A stretch of DNA of 64,000 nt from Phytophthora hibernalis. Lineage: Eukaryota; Oomycota; Peronosporomycetes; Peronosporales; Peronosporaceae. The stretch's first letter is position 1. Every line of letters starts with the position of its first letter. The notes under the pieces were generated by a model, which did no database searches, was not told the DNA's origin, and was given only the letters and a program-made list of their open reading frames with translations. The DNA is taken from the NCBI GenBank assembly GCA_012656075.1, contig JAAKBF010000053.1:248001-312000 (forward strand). The letters run 5' to 3'. The translations under genes and the position numbers were made by a program. Below, piece by piece: positions 53,701-64,000 of the stretch.

Positions 53701-56700
53701 GTACCGTTAGCGTTATGTAGGTATAGGAAGTAGTCGGATCAATTCGCCATCGCTTCTTCACATTATTCGCATAATTGAGTTCATTGATATGCCCCGTGTC
53801 GCCCCGGCAAATAGTGTCAGTTGATGTGTACGATGCGTCCAAAGTCGTGACAGTGACTGGATCGCTGCTAAATGATCCAGCAAAAGTAACAGCCTCAACT
53901 GTGTACTGATAAGAAGTCCCCACAGTGAGCCCTTGACTGTCGACAGCTGTTGTTCTCGATATGCTGTTGACAACTTTAATCCCGTTTCGAAAAATATTAT
54001 AGCTAGTAGCTCCGGTAAACGAATACCACAAAGTTCGACCGAGTCATGAGAAACTGTGATCGCCAAAGAAGTGAAAAGCGGAGGTTAGAAAACTGAAAGG
54101 TACAAGAGCTACAACATATCATTTCTTACCGCATCCAACTCGTGGGGCCGCTAATGTGTAGGCTGCAGATGACGTGGTTGCATATCGCGAGAAACTTGCT
54201 GGACCCACATCTCCCACGGTATTTACTGCTGTCTGTTACACAACAACAGGTTGCCGTAAGCTTTTGCAATAAGGATCGTCGTTGTGGTTGTACTTACCAC
54301 CGAAACTGAATAGGTAGATGACGAGGTCAGCTGGGTCAAAGTCGTCGATGTATCTTTAGTAGCGAAGCTTTGAGCCAAAGCATTCGGGTCATCCGCCTTC
54401 ATGACTGTCACAATGTAATTATCAATAGCATCTCCACCAACATCGCTGGGTACATTCCAAGTGCACTTAATGGAATCGTAGCCCACGGATACAATGTGTA
54501 GGTTCTGAGGAGCGCTGGGAGGGGTGATACTGCGAGTAGAGAACTCTAGGATGGAACTCGGCGGTGAGTTTCCTTCATCATTTTGTGCCGTAACATACAC
54601 CCAATACTTGGTGTTGGCGTTGAGCAGATCAACAGATGTTGATCTTGCCATATCGTTATAAGCCTCAGCGAACGGACCATCCTTAGAGCTGGCCATGCTT
54701 AATGAGTAGCTATTCAATGGAATTCCTCCAGAATCTGCTGGTGCGTCCCAAGACAGTGAAACGAACCCGCCCGTGACTAGACCTACAGACAGTTCCACTG
54801 GCGCACTTGGTGCCGTTGAACTTGTTGTCTCAACAGGAAACGTAGCTGATACCCCACCACTTGCGTATTTGCTAATTGGACGAATCTGGATTCCGTATAG
54901 AGTTTCCGGGTCCATGCCACCAATAAGAATATTTGAAAATACATACGACGTGGCTAATCGTCGATCAGCAACTTCGGTCATTCTTCTCGTTCCAGCGCCA
55001 GCGTCAAATGTGGCCTCTTCCAAGCTTGAATACGACATGTTCAAGATGTTGTCACCGTCAAGGTAAAAGTAGTAGATCATGTCGCTTGGTAGTGCTCCAC
55101 CCAGGTCTATCGGTTCGTCAAATGAAATTGACGCTGCGCCGCCAGTAGTTATTACTACGGCAATATCAATTGCGCCTTGTGGTGGTGTGGCAACCTTAGT
55201 TTTAAACGTAGCAATAACACTTTCAGGCCCAAAACCAAATGAGTTGTTAGCCCGAATTATCACATCGTAGCTTGAATCAGCGAGCAGACGGTAGAACACA
55301 CACGAAGTAGTTTTTGTTTTCACAGTCGTTCTTCCGGACCCATCTAGACTAGATGCGATCGTAGCATAGAAGTCCGTTACAGCGGATCCACCATTATCCG
55401 CAGGATAATTCCATGACAGTGCTATCATGCCACCTGTCGAGTTTACAAGTGTTGGTGGTTCGCATGCTCCAGGGGTGATCTGTTTGTTGTTTTGACGACT
55501 TTCACCGAAGAATTTACAGAGTTGTAAAACCCATTGTTGACAGTTGCAAGGAAGGTATAATCGGTCAGGGCTTCAAGGGAGCGACTGTAGCTTGGCGGTT
55601 GGTCCCTGAATACGCGAATTGCCAAGCTCCCGATGGTTCATTTGGTTTGTAGTATAACCAATTGAGTTGAATATCACTGCCCCCGGTGTCGTGGGGATCA
55701 ATTAGACTCATCGTAATACCACCGCCCGTTCTTCTGTACGTCACTAACTGTGGTGCCCCAGGTGCGGTGACGCTCGTTGTTGAAATCGTCGCATTTGGCC
55801 CAGTCGTAACTCGCCCAAAGTTGCAGAGCGAAAGAGAGTTTAGGGCTAGTACACTTACATTGTATCTTGTGCTTGGCTTCAATCGTGCTACAGAAACAAA
55901 CGCCCTGATCTGAAGATAGTTCGCTTTAGATGTCGTTTTCAAGTAATAATCTTCTTCCAGCTTCTCCCCGTTCCAGTAAAGCGAAAAGCCTAAGATCGGA
56001 ATTCCGCCTGAAAACAAATAACTCGGTGTTAGAACTATATCAACTAGTTGCCAGTTCAAGAAACGTTAAAGTACCTGTATCTTCAGGAGATAGTAGGGTC
56101 ATATTTATCATTCCACCGGTTGAAATTGATACTATCGGAGCAGGCGGGAGGTCTGGAAGGGTTGGTGCTGAAGTGTTAAGCACGCTGAAAGAAGTAGCTT
56201 GTCCTAATCTCCCACCCGGTTGGCTCACAATTGAAGCTGCCGAATGTGCATATTTCAATTGAATAGACCCAGTGGCTGCAGTTGACATGTCCGCGACTAC
56301 AAACCAAGCATCCTGCCGACAAAGATTAGTAAGCGAACAATACCATCCAAAACCGTGCACAAGCGACAAACCTGGATTTTGATTACGGATCCGATGGACA
56401 ACCAACTTGATAAATCGCTGGTTGTGCGCATAACTCGAGATCTCTCCTCGATCGACAATGTTCCTGGGAGTTTTACAGACTCTATCTCGTTGATAGCTAG
56501 TACAACAAACTCGTACGCAATGCTTGCGTTCAGGTTTGCCACTGGGGCGAATAACGGATCCGATTTTGGTGGCACTGTTGCTGCCAAAAACCATGGTCGA
56601 TAGGCGCTCATGGCGAAGATGGAATATGATAAAATGTTAGTTCCCCTATGTCAAACCAGGTAAAAGTCAGAGGGCAGCTATCGCACACTTGTTCAAAAAT

Positions 56701-59700
56701 GCTGATAAGTACCTGTGTCGAGTGGAGCTTTCCAGCTTGGATAGACTTTACCTCCAGTCGCATTATTGTACGGTTCTGGATTGAGGACAAGTGGACCTGG
56801 TTGAGTTACTGCTGTCGTTGAAAATTTGAATGAAGAACTCATGTCGCCCCACGTATTGATTCCATCTATTATATTCCCAGCCTGCAAGAGAAAAGTTCAA
56901 TTAGATGTTGGTGAGTCGATCAGTAGTATTATAGGTGAAAACAATTCATTAGCTACCTGAACAGAGAAACTGTACGTTGAGTTTGCATTCAGCCCGTACG
57001 CGGTTGCATGCGTAATCGGCTGTAAGTTTTCAGCGACGACCTACATGTACAACACAAAATGTGATATGAGAATCTAGACAAGCAAAAATGGTCATAGTAC
57101 ATAACGGGTAACCTGGGAATTCGTATAAACCCGGAACTTGCTGATTGGAACGCCGCCGGTGTCATCAGGAGAAGACCATGTGAGTGATATTCGACCGCCT
57201 GTCTTGGATTCAACGGACAGAGGAAATTGCCCCGGGGGTGTTGCTGTTGTCGTTGAAAACTGAGTGACGGTGCTAAAGGATCCATTTCCAACTGAGCTTA
57301 TCGCAGCAATGGAAACGTTGTATGCTCTCGAAGCTGTCAAACTTCCAATCGTAAACTTCGTTGCCACTGCCTTTATAAAATCAACCGAACTTGTTTCGGT
57401 ACTAAGCCGCACCACATAATTTGAAATCGCCCCTGTAGTACTTCCGTTATGCTCGGGGTAGTGTGCTGCAAATGTTGCTGATCCACCTGTCCGCGATATT
57501 AAATCTGGAGGTGGGCATGTGCCAGGATCAGAGATATCGCCGTCATCCAGAATCGTAACAAGGGTGAGGGGCTGACGCAGCTTGGCCCCGCCACTGACTA
57601 CTGTCATCGTAATAAAGAAGAACTCGTCTGGAAACTCAAACGTCTTGTCATTAACGATGGTAAAAGTGAGAGTTGCAGTCGTGACACCATTGTCCATAAC
57701 AATCGGAGCTGTAGCCTTGCGGTAATCTGAGTCTGCTGTTGCTGTTCCACCCCAAAAGTCAAAGACGAGAGTGATACTAGTACTTTTGCCGTACTCACGA
57801 ATAATAGAGATGGTAGCCGTTCTGGCATCTTCGTAAAAGGAATAACTCGGCTTCTCAAAACTGACGAAGCCAGCATCACCATCATCCACAATGGTTACAG
57901 TAGCGACACTGGTGCTCCCAATCTTGGGGTGCCTTCTTTTCGGACGATGCCAAGGATACAATACGAACATCAAACGTCTCGTCAGGAGATTCATACTCCG
58001 CGTCGTTCACAATGATAATCACAATTGAATTTTGACTCTGCAGCGGAGCGAACGCAATCGTTCCTGTCGTTGTGCTTGAACCTTTTGTGATTGCATAGTC
58101 AGATCCCACAGTTGCTGGCCGGGCCCCTGTAGTCTCCGTTCTATAGGTAAGCGTAATGCGCCCACTTAGTCCTGAGACTCGCTGCACGAGGAGAGCAACC
58201 TGAGTAGCATTCTCGAGAACGGATACGCTTTTTCCACAAAACTAAACTCACCAGCGGTATCGGGTAGTGTCTTAGCAGTATAAATGGGACTCCAACCGCC
58301 ATTTCCTTTTGTATTTGTCGCGGAGACGGAAACATCGTAGACAGTGTTGTACGCCAGTTGCGTCGCGGTAAACGAAAGATTAATGGCTGGATTGATCGCC
58401 TCGAAACTGGAATTCACGACACGAACAAAATAGGACAAGTCCAAACTTCCGCCAGTGTCAGCTGGTGGAATCCATGTAAACGAAAGTGTTGTTCCTGTAG
58501 CACCAGCAAACACTGGAGCCAACAGAATTGGTCCTGGCTGGTTTAACGTCGCTGTTTGAATTGTGGTATTTTCACTTAAAAGACCTTCGCCGGCCGAGTT
58601 AACAGCAGAGCAAGCAACAACATATTTAGTTGCCTCACTCACACCGAAAAAGGTGAATTGGGTTGGAACTCCAGCAACCACTTCCAACGTCACCTTCAAT
58701 TTCGCTACCCCGACAACAAACTCGTAAATGTTCAAGTTCGTTATTCGTGAGCCTCCCGTGAGCTGAGGTGGATCAACTTGAATTGTGAAGTTACCACCAG
58801 AAACAGACATGACCAAAGGCTTTTCTGGACAATTGGGCGTAGTCAATAGTGATGTTGTCATAGCAACACTCACCTCTTCGCTTGCTCCGACATCATTATA
58901 AATCTTGATGGAGCCAGTGTAGATTGTACTTGCAGTTAAACCTTTGAAGAGATAGTAAGTAGCGGTACCAGTACTAGTCCCGACTATTGTTGAGCCCAGC
59001 ACCAGCTTTACTTCATACGATGTTATCGGGCGTCCACCAGAATCTCCGTCAGGAATCCACGACGCATTCAGATAGCTAGAGCCTGGTGATGCGCTTAACA
59101 ATTGGGCTTTCTGTGGCTTTGTGGCCATTGTTGTTTTTGCTGGACATTCTTCACTAGTCATCGAAGCAATTCCATTTTGAGCTACAGTTCGCACAGTAAA
59201 GTTGTAGCTCGTGCTAGCTATCAAACCATCCGTATTGGTAAAGCTCCTCGCCGACGCAGATAAAGTACCGCTCACAAGTATTCCGTTAGAATACACCTCG
59301 TACCCCGCTATCGGTTGCCCTCCAGTATCTATTGATCGATCCCATCCAATCGAAATCGCACCACCAGTGTTGTAGGTCAATTGGCGAATATTCAAAGGCG
59401 TCGACGGAAAGGTGATCGTGTCTGTAGTCGCGACGAGGGTGGAGCTATTAGGACTTGTACCAGCTGCGTTGGTCGTCATAATCAAGTAGGAGTAGCTTGT
59501 AGATGCCTTTAAATCATTGTGCACAAACGAAGACGCATCTGCATCATTAGTTTCAAAAATCTTGTTTGCTGTTCCAGATGCTTCCAGAACGTAAAGCGTA
59601 TATCCTGTCAATGGAACACCACCTTTATCTTTCGGTGCTAACCAGACCAGCTCAATAATTCCGCCCGTAAAACGACCGACGAGAAGATCAGGTGCGGGTT

Positions 59701-62700
59701 TTGGTGCTGTTGCGATTGACGTTTTTACACGAATAACTTCGCTCCACGCCTGCTCTTTTGAGTCGAAGCAGTTTGAGACCTCCAGGTACGCTACTACCTG
59801 CATGCCATATTCAGTATTGGCGGTGAGGCCGTATATCGTTCCGTCTTGCGCTGGGATGATTTTCCCATCGTATCCGACCATATTGGCCGAGTTACCACCA
59901 ATAGATACAATTCTTATCGTGTAACCTGTAATGTGCCGGCCACCAACATCAAGTGGTTGGTCCCACGACAGCGTTATTGCACCACCAGTCTTGCTGTCTT
60001 CTCGTACATTCAATGGCGCGCTTGGTAGAGATTTAGCTAACGTCTGGTGGGATACGATGGGACTGTAGTCACTTGGACCAGCAGCGTTCTCCACTTGGTA
60101 CTTGAAGTAATACACCGTTTGATATCGCAATGCATATACTGTGTGCTTGTTAGACGCATCTTTGTAGACAGAGGTAAAACTATCATCACTTTCAGCTCGC
60201 AAAAAAGTATGTACAATTGGATACTGGATCCACCGATATTCACTGGATCGGACATTTGAATTGTCATCGCTCCTGCGCTGACCCAGGAAACAACCGCCGA
60301 TGGGGGTGCATCTGGGAATGAAGGTTCAGGTGTTTCAAACGTCAAAACCTCAGATAACACACCGTTCTTAAACGCGGTTGAGGCTCGAACTTGAATGCTG
60401 TAGTTTGTCTGCGCCAGCAATCGCCTAATTTCGGAAACAGTGCAAATTGTCTGTGAACCACAATTCGTTGAATTAAACACAGGAAGCGTACTGGTACCGG
60501 TGACATGGTAGATCGTGTACGCAATGATTGGAGACCCACCATCATCCAACGGAGATACCCACGCAATCTGAGCGATTGAACTTGATAAGCTGACAACTCG
60601 AATATTAAGAGGTGCGGTAGGAGATGTCGCGGACGGAGTTGTGTACATTGAAGGCGTACTGGCTATTCCAGTTCCAAAAGAATTTACAGCCTGTACAGAC
60701 ACGTAGTAGGGCGTCGATTGGCTCAGCCCGTACACGATCATCGTCTCGGTGTCAGAGGTTTGGGTACGAACTAGCGCAGTATTAGCCTGCATTATGTTTA
60801 CTGAGAAACTGAGTGTGGTATCCCTTCCGCCACGATCCACTGGTGAAGTCCACTGAAGCCTGAGTGAACCGCCAGTTATAGATTGTCGCTGAACATGTGT
60901 GCACTGCTTTGGCAGTGAGATATCTCCATCATCGAGTGCGGTCACAGTTACGTAAGTGTTTGTTCCAAATAATACACCACCTTCAAAAATCTTAAAGCCG
61001 ATGATGATACTGTCGTCAACATATTGAAATTCAAAATCATCAATGATTTCTAACGAAATTATTTGCTCTACGACCCCTCGGCAAACGTTATGCTTGAATC
61101 AAGTAAATGAAATCGGTCCGTCACACTTGCATTTTGTAGAACCACCGGATGGATAACTGCAGTGGGGCTAACGCCACCGGTTCGCGTGATAGTAAGGTCA
61201 GTCGTTCGGTTGGACTCGTAGGTTGTTACTGTTGACTTTGCAAATGAAACATACCCAGCATCGCCATCATCCTCTAGCACGACACGAGTAGTACTTCGTA
61301 AACCTGTGTTGGTATCCGTAATGTCCACAGTAAATGAGATTCCAGGGTAGTAAATAATATCATTGATGATTGGAATGTCAACATGACCCGTATTAACATT
61401 CTCAGTCAGAATGTTTGCGGCTGTTGTATGGGCATAGTTAATTCCTGCAATTGCGTCGTCATCATACGTCTCGAAAAAGTACGAAATATCCCCGTACGAA
61501 CCATTGACCCGCGTAATCGGTACCGACACCGCTATTGCATTTTCCTTCACCGTCATCTCCGAGAGTGTAGCTACGATTACACCTTCGAGCGGTCGATCGG
61601 TGGCCACTAAAAGCGATGAACTAGCGCTTCCCTCAAGGAAAGTGCTCGTGATTGCTACCACAGTTACTGTGTAGTAGGAGGAGTACTGTAAATCTTTGAT
61701 CAAGACAGTATTTGTGTCTGATGTTTGCACTTGGTCAGGTTCAAGATCGTCCTTTACACCATCACTGTTGGATTTGAAGTACTTCACACTGTACTGAATA
61801 CTTGTATCTCCGCCGGTGTCTTGGACAACGTCCCAGGTTAACATCATTTGGCTAAAAGATACAGATACTTTTTGTAGGTTTTGAATTTGTCCCGGATAGG
61901 AAATCACAGTCGTAGTGATGGTTAGAATTTCACTTTTCGTATCACCATGCGAGTTTCTGGCTGAAACTCTAAATGCGTATTTCGTCTCTGCAACTAGTCC
62001 GTAGACTGTCGTAGCATATTCACCTGCAAAAAAATATGCACTTCATCGCCGTCCATGTACAAAATTAACGTGACATCTCCCCCACCATTGTAAGCTGGAT
62101 TTTCAACGTGAATATAAGCACTTCCACCACGAATGTCCGTTGCACTAGGCTTTGGGGAGCACCAGGAGCATCGATAAGACCAGTACTGATGGCGACACTC
62201 GCCAAAGTGCTTTCTCCTACCTCGTTGTACGATTTCCCCGATATACTATACTCCGTATTCGCTAGAAGACGCCTGAACGTATATGCCAATGCACTTGTAG
62301 TGATACTCTCGACCGTAGTCAATCCATCGGCGGTAAGTATCATAATTTCGTATTCGTTAATTGGGACACCACCCGAATATTCAGGTGTCAACCATGAAAC
62401 TTCAATTCTTCCTCCAAATGGTACCATATCAAATTGTGGTGGGTCTGGAAGTGAAGGGGGTCCAGTCGTAGTTGATATAGAGATGGCGGGTCCTCTGTAC
62501 AATCCATTGAAAGCTGCTATCTTGTACATATAAGTTGTATCAGCACTTAGACTAGACCGGTCTTCAAACTTGGTAGTAGTTGTGCGAAATATGTCTGTGC
62601 GTCCACTTCGAGAAATTTCAAAGAACTGGATTAGAAGCCCGCCACTGTCGAGAGGAGAGTCCCAAGCTAGCAAGACACTACCACCAGTAACGTCTGAAGA

Positions 62701-64000
62701 ACGAAAGAACCGTACTTCAGTCGGCTTTGAGGTAGCTAAGGTGGCTGTTGTGAAAATGGCGCTTTTCTCGCTTGATCCATCTTGGTTCGTTGCAGTAACT
62801 GTACAGCTGTAGTATGTTCCTTCACTAAGACCATAGTGTGCAAAGTTTGTCTCGATGGGCAGAACACTGCCCAAGTTTTCAGCATCACCAGTGCTAGTTT
62901 TCACCAATTCAACAAAGTAACCTCCCAACTCCACACCGGCAAGGTCTTCTGGAACACTCCATCCAATTGCAATTGCTCCACCTGTTGCAGATACAAGGGA
63001 TAGATTCCCTGGAGGGGACAAGCGGCTGTATGAAAGTGTCGAGACTACCAAGAATGTGCTAATTTTGTAGGAGGCAGGATCAGCACAAAAACTAGCGTCA
63101 TTGAGAGCAACGACAGCAAAAGCGTACGTCGAGCTCCTTTTTAGACCTTTAGCAGTGAAACTCCGTTCCTTAGAGTCTTGCCCGTCGTAAAGAGTAAAGT
63201 AGCCGTCTGTTGATGCACTGTACTTCTGGTAGACGATATAGCCAACCACATCGGATGCCCCTCCCAAGTCATCAGGTGTGTCCCATTCAAGCTCAATGTT
63301 GCCGGCCGTAATAACCGGAGCACGCAGATTTAGAGGGGATGAAGGCAAGTCAATTGTAGCACTAGTATGGAAAATTGCACGCTCTCCTTCCGGGCTATCT
63401 CCCTAGAGTACACACCAACAAAGTAAGCACGGACTAAAACCAGAAGTACCGCAACAGTACGACGTACCATCGCGTTAGTGAATACAGCGTACATCGCGTA
63501 GCTAGTGCGCGCCAAAAGGTTGGTGATAGTACACGAAGGATTTTCTAACCCCACCAGCTCCACTTTACAGCCAACCAGGAATTTCGTTTCGGTGCTCGGG
63601 TCACCTTCGACAACCTTGCCTGTATAAAGCGTACAATAAGTTAAAGGCTTACCTCCCGTGTCCTTTGGTCGTTTTATGATGAATGTAAGTGCTCCTCCGC
63701 GAGACTGCTCTAACAGTGTTACAGCCAGAGGTCGTTCTGGTGGCAGTCCAACCATCGTTGAAACAGATATCTGAGCAGTAGATTTCGCGTCGTCGAAATC
63801 TGGATATGATCCTGTAACAGTTGAGACGAAACACATGTAGTCACTGGAAGCATTTAGACCCTTTACAGCAAAGGTTTTTCCATGACCGTGACAGACATCA
63901 TCACGTTTCCAGCAATGTCTTTGACGGACACGCGATACTCCAGAATCGCACTCCCGCCATCATCTTGAGGAGCTTCCCATATCAATGTGAATTGGGTATT
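44890..64000 (-). CDS. Giant FN3 / Calx-beta / CUB / EGF / beta-helix membrane protein (N-terminus beyond right edge)
   Basis: Consecutive minus-strand exons from the window edge to the stop at 44890 form one gene of at least 19 kb (over 5000 residues). In N-to-C order: fibronectin-III-like modules (about 25 recognisable), a Calx-beta pair near 60.95-61.6 kb, more FN3, a second Calx-beta pair near 57.5-58.25 kb, FN3 modules to 53.83 kb, a CUB domain, an EGF-like module, a Pmp-like right-handed beta-helix (49.0-53.2 kb), a linker, a Cys-rich stalk (47.76-48.43 kb) and a multi-pass membrane module with a cytoplasmic acidic tail. A cell-surface adhesin or receptor is likely (inference). Short introns interrupt it at many points. 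Single-base breaks at 57926, 58229, 61074 and 63906 all sit in homopolymers. I know of similar Pmp/beta-helix giant proteins in oomycetes and other protists, without a named function. Confidence 0.85.
47760..48430 (-). other. Cys-rich stalk
   Basis: Exons carry CLPCEKGTY (near 48430), SSCDDPESWPSDDPCKSID, ADQCAVGYSGIMCATCADGF and YKGSSGSCERTCSFPGEFVLC. The pattern matches Ephrin-receptor/GCC2-type Cys-rich repeats that commonly sit between the beta-helix and the membrane in protist giant proteins. Introns lie between the pieces. Confidence 0.6.
48521..49036 (-). other. Ser-rich linker and beta-sandwich-like segment
   Basis: A Ser/Asp-rich stretch (ISSSSSSQDDEDTSSSV) precedes a ~110-residue segment with IPPTWIDIDEGYIVFKGAEV and YQLNVSCTIS. 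It ends in a Cys-containing piece (VDKCKPGYENVNG) that begins the stalk. I do not recognise the fold. Confidence 0.5.
49051..53200 (-). other. Pmp-like right-handed parallel beta-helix
   Basis: The chain repeats a 20-30-residue rung with a GGA-[hydrophobic] motif and FxxN/S-type turns, as in Chlamydia polymorphic membrane proteins and PbH1 repeats: GGALFASGSNVTFRQ, GGALYFEDSKV, GGAVVLRGVGS, GGAIYMIEGGKLTARNSFFD, GGAIFLYPGAG, GGALHASIRAVATFTDSTI, GGAVYAMGSAAISLTNSRF. Several exons carry it (50304-50936, 50867-51388, 51463-51756, 51713-52111, 52221-52487, 52498-52986). The open frame 49051-50307 alone holds about 12 rungs. The domain is an elongated scaffold typical of adhesins. Confidence 0.82.
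53322..53393 (-). other. EGF-like module
   Basis: CTRHGRSQIDGSCICSVGFT followed by GEGC carries the end of an EGF-like pattern, C...G-x-C-x-C-x-x-G-F-x-G-x-x-C. Only four cysteines are visible, so the first disulfide may use neighbouring cysteines or be absent. Confidence 0.6.
53440..53809 (-). other. CUB-like domain
   Basis: The segment starts with Cys in STDTICRGDTGHINELNYAN, then WRIDPTTSYTYITLTVRNF and, after an intron or frame change, EIIDASTKEIWWKGGCERKG. The tail FTSDASIAHKGFALEYEI matches the conserved F-x-S-D-x-S-x-x-x-x-G-F end of CUB domains. CUB domains are extracellular binding modules. Confidence 0.7.
53830..57510 (-). repeat. FN3-like modules, C-terminal block before CUB
   Basis: About eight to ten modules, some interrupted by introns near 57100, 56700, 56300 and 56070, carry the same signature (LTWSSPDDTGGVPI; LSWNYPADNGGSAV; ISFDEPIDLGG; LSWDAPADSGG). 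One or two modules are degenerate and lack the DxGG turn. The last leads directly into the CUB domain near 53809. Confidence 0.75.
57540..58250 (-). repeat. Calx-beta domain pair 2
   Basis: The first module begins FSFVEK and continues, past an A-run break at 58229-58233, with ALLVQRVSGLSGRITLTYRT and ends VTIVDDGD. The second reads GFVSFEKPSYSFYEDARTAT to EFPDEFFFITM and ends VTILDDGDISDP. The pair has the same layout as pair 1, including the DDGD-I/A link, indicating a duplicated cassette. Confidence 0.75.
58250..60945 (-). repeat. FN3-like modules, central block
   Basis: About nine modules lie here, including LQWTSPVDRGGRD, IAWVSPLDDGGSPI, LSWDQPLDVGG, LVWLAPKDKGG, IGWDRSIDTGG, SWIPDGDSGGRPI and FTWIPPADTGG. 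The open frame 58166-60202 alone carries six of them without interruption, which shows the module boundaries best. Confidence 0.82.
60950..61600 (-). repeat. Calx-beta domain pair 1
   Basis: The first module starts VIVATLSEMTVKENAIAVSV and runs to VVLEDDGD; the second starts GYVSFAKSTVTTYESNRTTD and ends ALDDGDISLP. Each ends in the D-D-G-D turn typical of Calx-beta repeats, which bind Ca2+ in Na/Ca exchangers and integrins. The second crosses the homopolymer break at 61074-61077. Confidence 0.75.
61600..64000 (-). repeat. FN3-like modules, N-terminal block (window edge to first Calx-beta)
   Basis: About eight modules of ~90-100 residues follow one another, each with a T/S-G-G start, a W in strand B/C and a D-x-G-G turn (for example LIWEAPQDDGG, LEWDTPDDLGG, LAWDSPLDSGG, VSWLTPEYSGG, LTWDVVQDTGG). 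The gaps at 62030-62140 and 63330-63410 need frame changes or introns. These modules normally mediate extracellular protein contacts. Confidence 0.8.

Overview
The window is nuclear DNA from an oomycete, most likely a Peronosporales species (Phytophthora or downy-mildew type). The reasons are short 60-85 bp GT-AG introns, an oomycete-type bZIP family, the particular Tc1, MULE, piggyBac, hAT, Ty3 and Crypton relatives present, and a giant protist-type surface protein. No genus can be named from sequence alone.

Layout. (1) 1-24.3 kb is a transposon graveyard: a degraded Ty3/gypsy pol region (minus strand, running off the left edge), a Tc1-like transposase pseudogene, two copies of a TA-flanked MITE, a MULE fragment, a second MITE with 24-bp perfect inverted ends, an hAT fragment, a gypsy gag fragment, a ~1.7 kb unit bounded by direct repeats and filled with short tandem repeats, a 411-bp insertion with 8-bp flanking repeats, a Crypton-like recombinase fragment and a piggyBac-like transposase with several introns. 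A decayed cutinase/esterase-like fragment (about 11.5 kb) is the only possible host-type gene here. (2) 24.4-31.7 kb holds an orphan Ulp1-like cysteine protease, then five related bZIP loci in different states of decay; only the one at 29453-30310 has an intact reading frame. (3) 32.1-44.7 kb is the conserved gene block: an MIT-like/coiled-coil protein resembling NRBF2, Sec61 alpha, a long coiled-coil protein that may be kizuna-like, and the condensin subunit SMC2. The last two are divergent and share a promoter region made of a tandem duplication. (4) 44.9-64.0 kb is one minus-strand gene for a giant extracellular/membrane protein whose N-terminus lies beyond the right edge: about 25 fibronectin-III-like modules broken up by two Calx-beta pairs, then a CUB domain, an EGF-like module, a large Pmp-like right-handed beta-helix, a Cys-rich stalk and a multi-pass membrane module.

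Gene-function links. SMC2 (chromosome condensation), the possible centrosomal protein, Sec61 alpha (ER translocation) and the NRBF2-like protein (possibly autophagy) are housekeeping genes and imply no shared pathway. The giant protein looks like an adhesin or receptor. The bZIP array looks like lineage-specific birth and death of transcription factors next to transposons.

Caution on frames. Several frame breaks in otherwise conserved genes (SMC2, Sec61 alpha, the coiled-coil gene, the giant gene) fall in or beside homopolymer runs and are explained by one-base run-length errors. Many frameshifts in this window may therefore be sequencing artefacts, so 'pseudogene' calls resting on one frameshift should be read with care.
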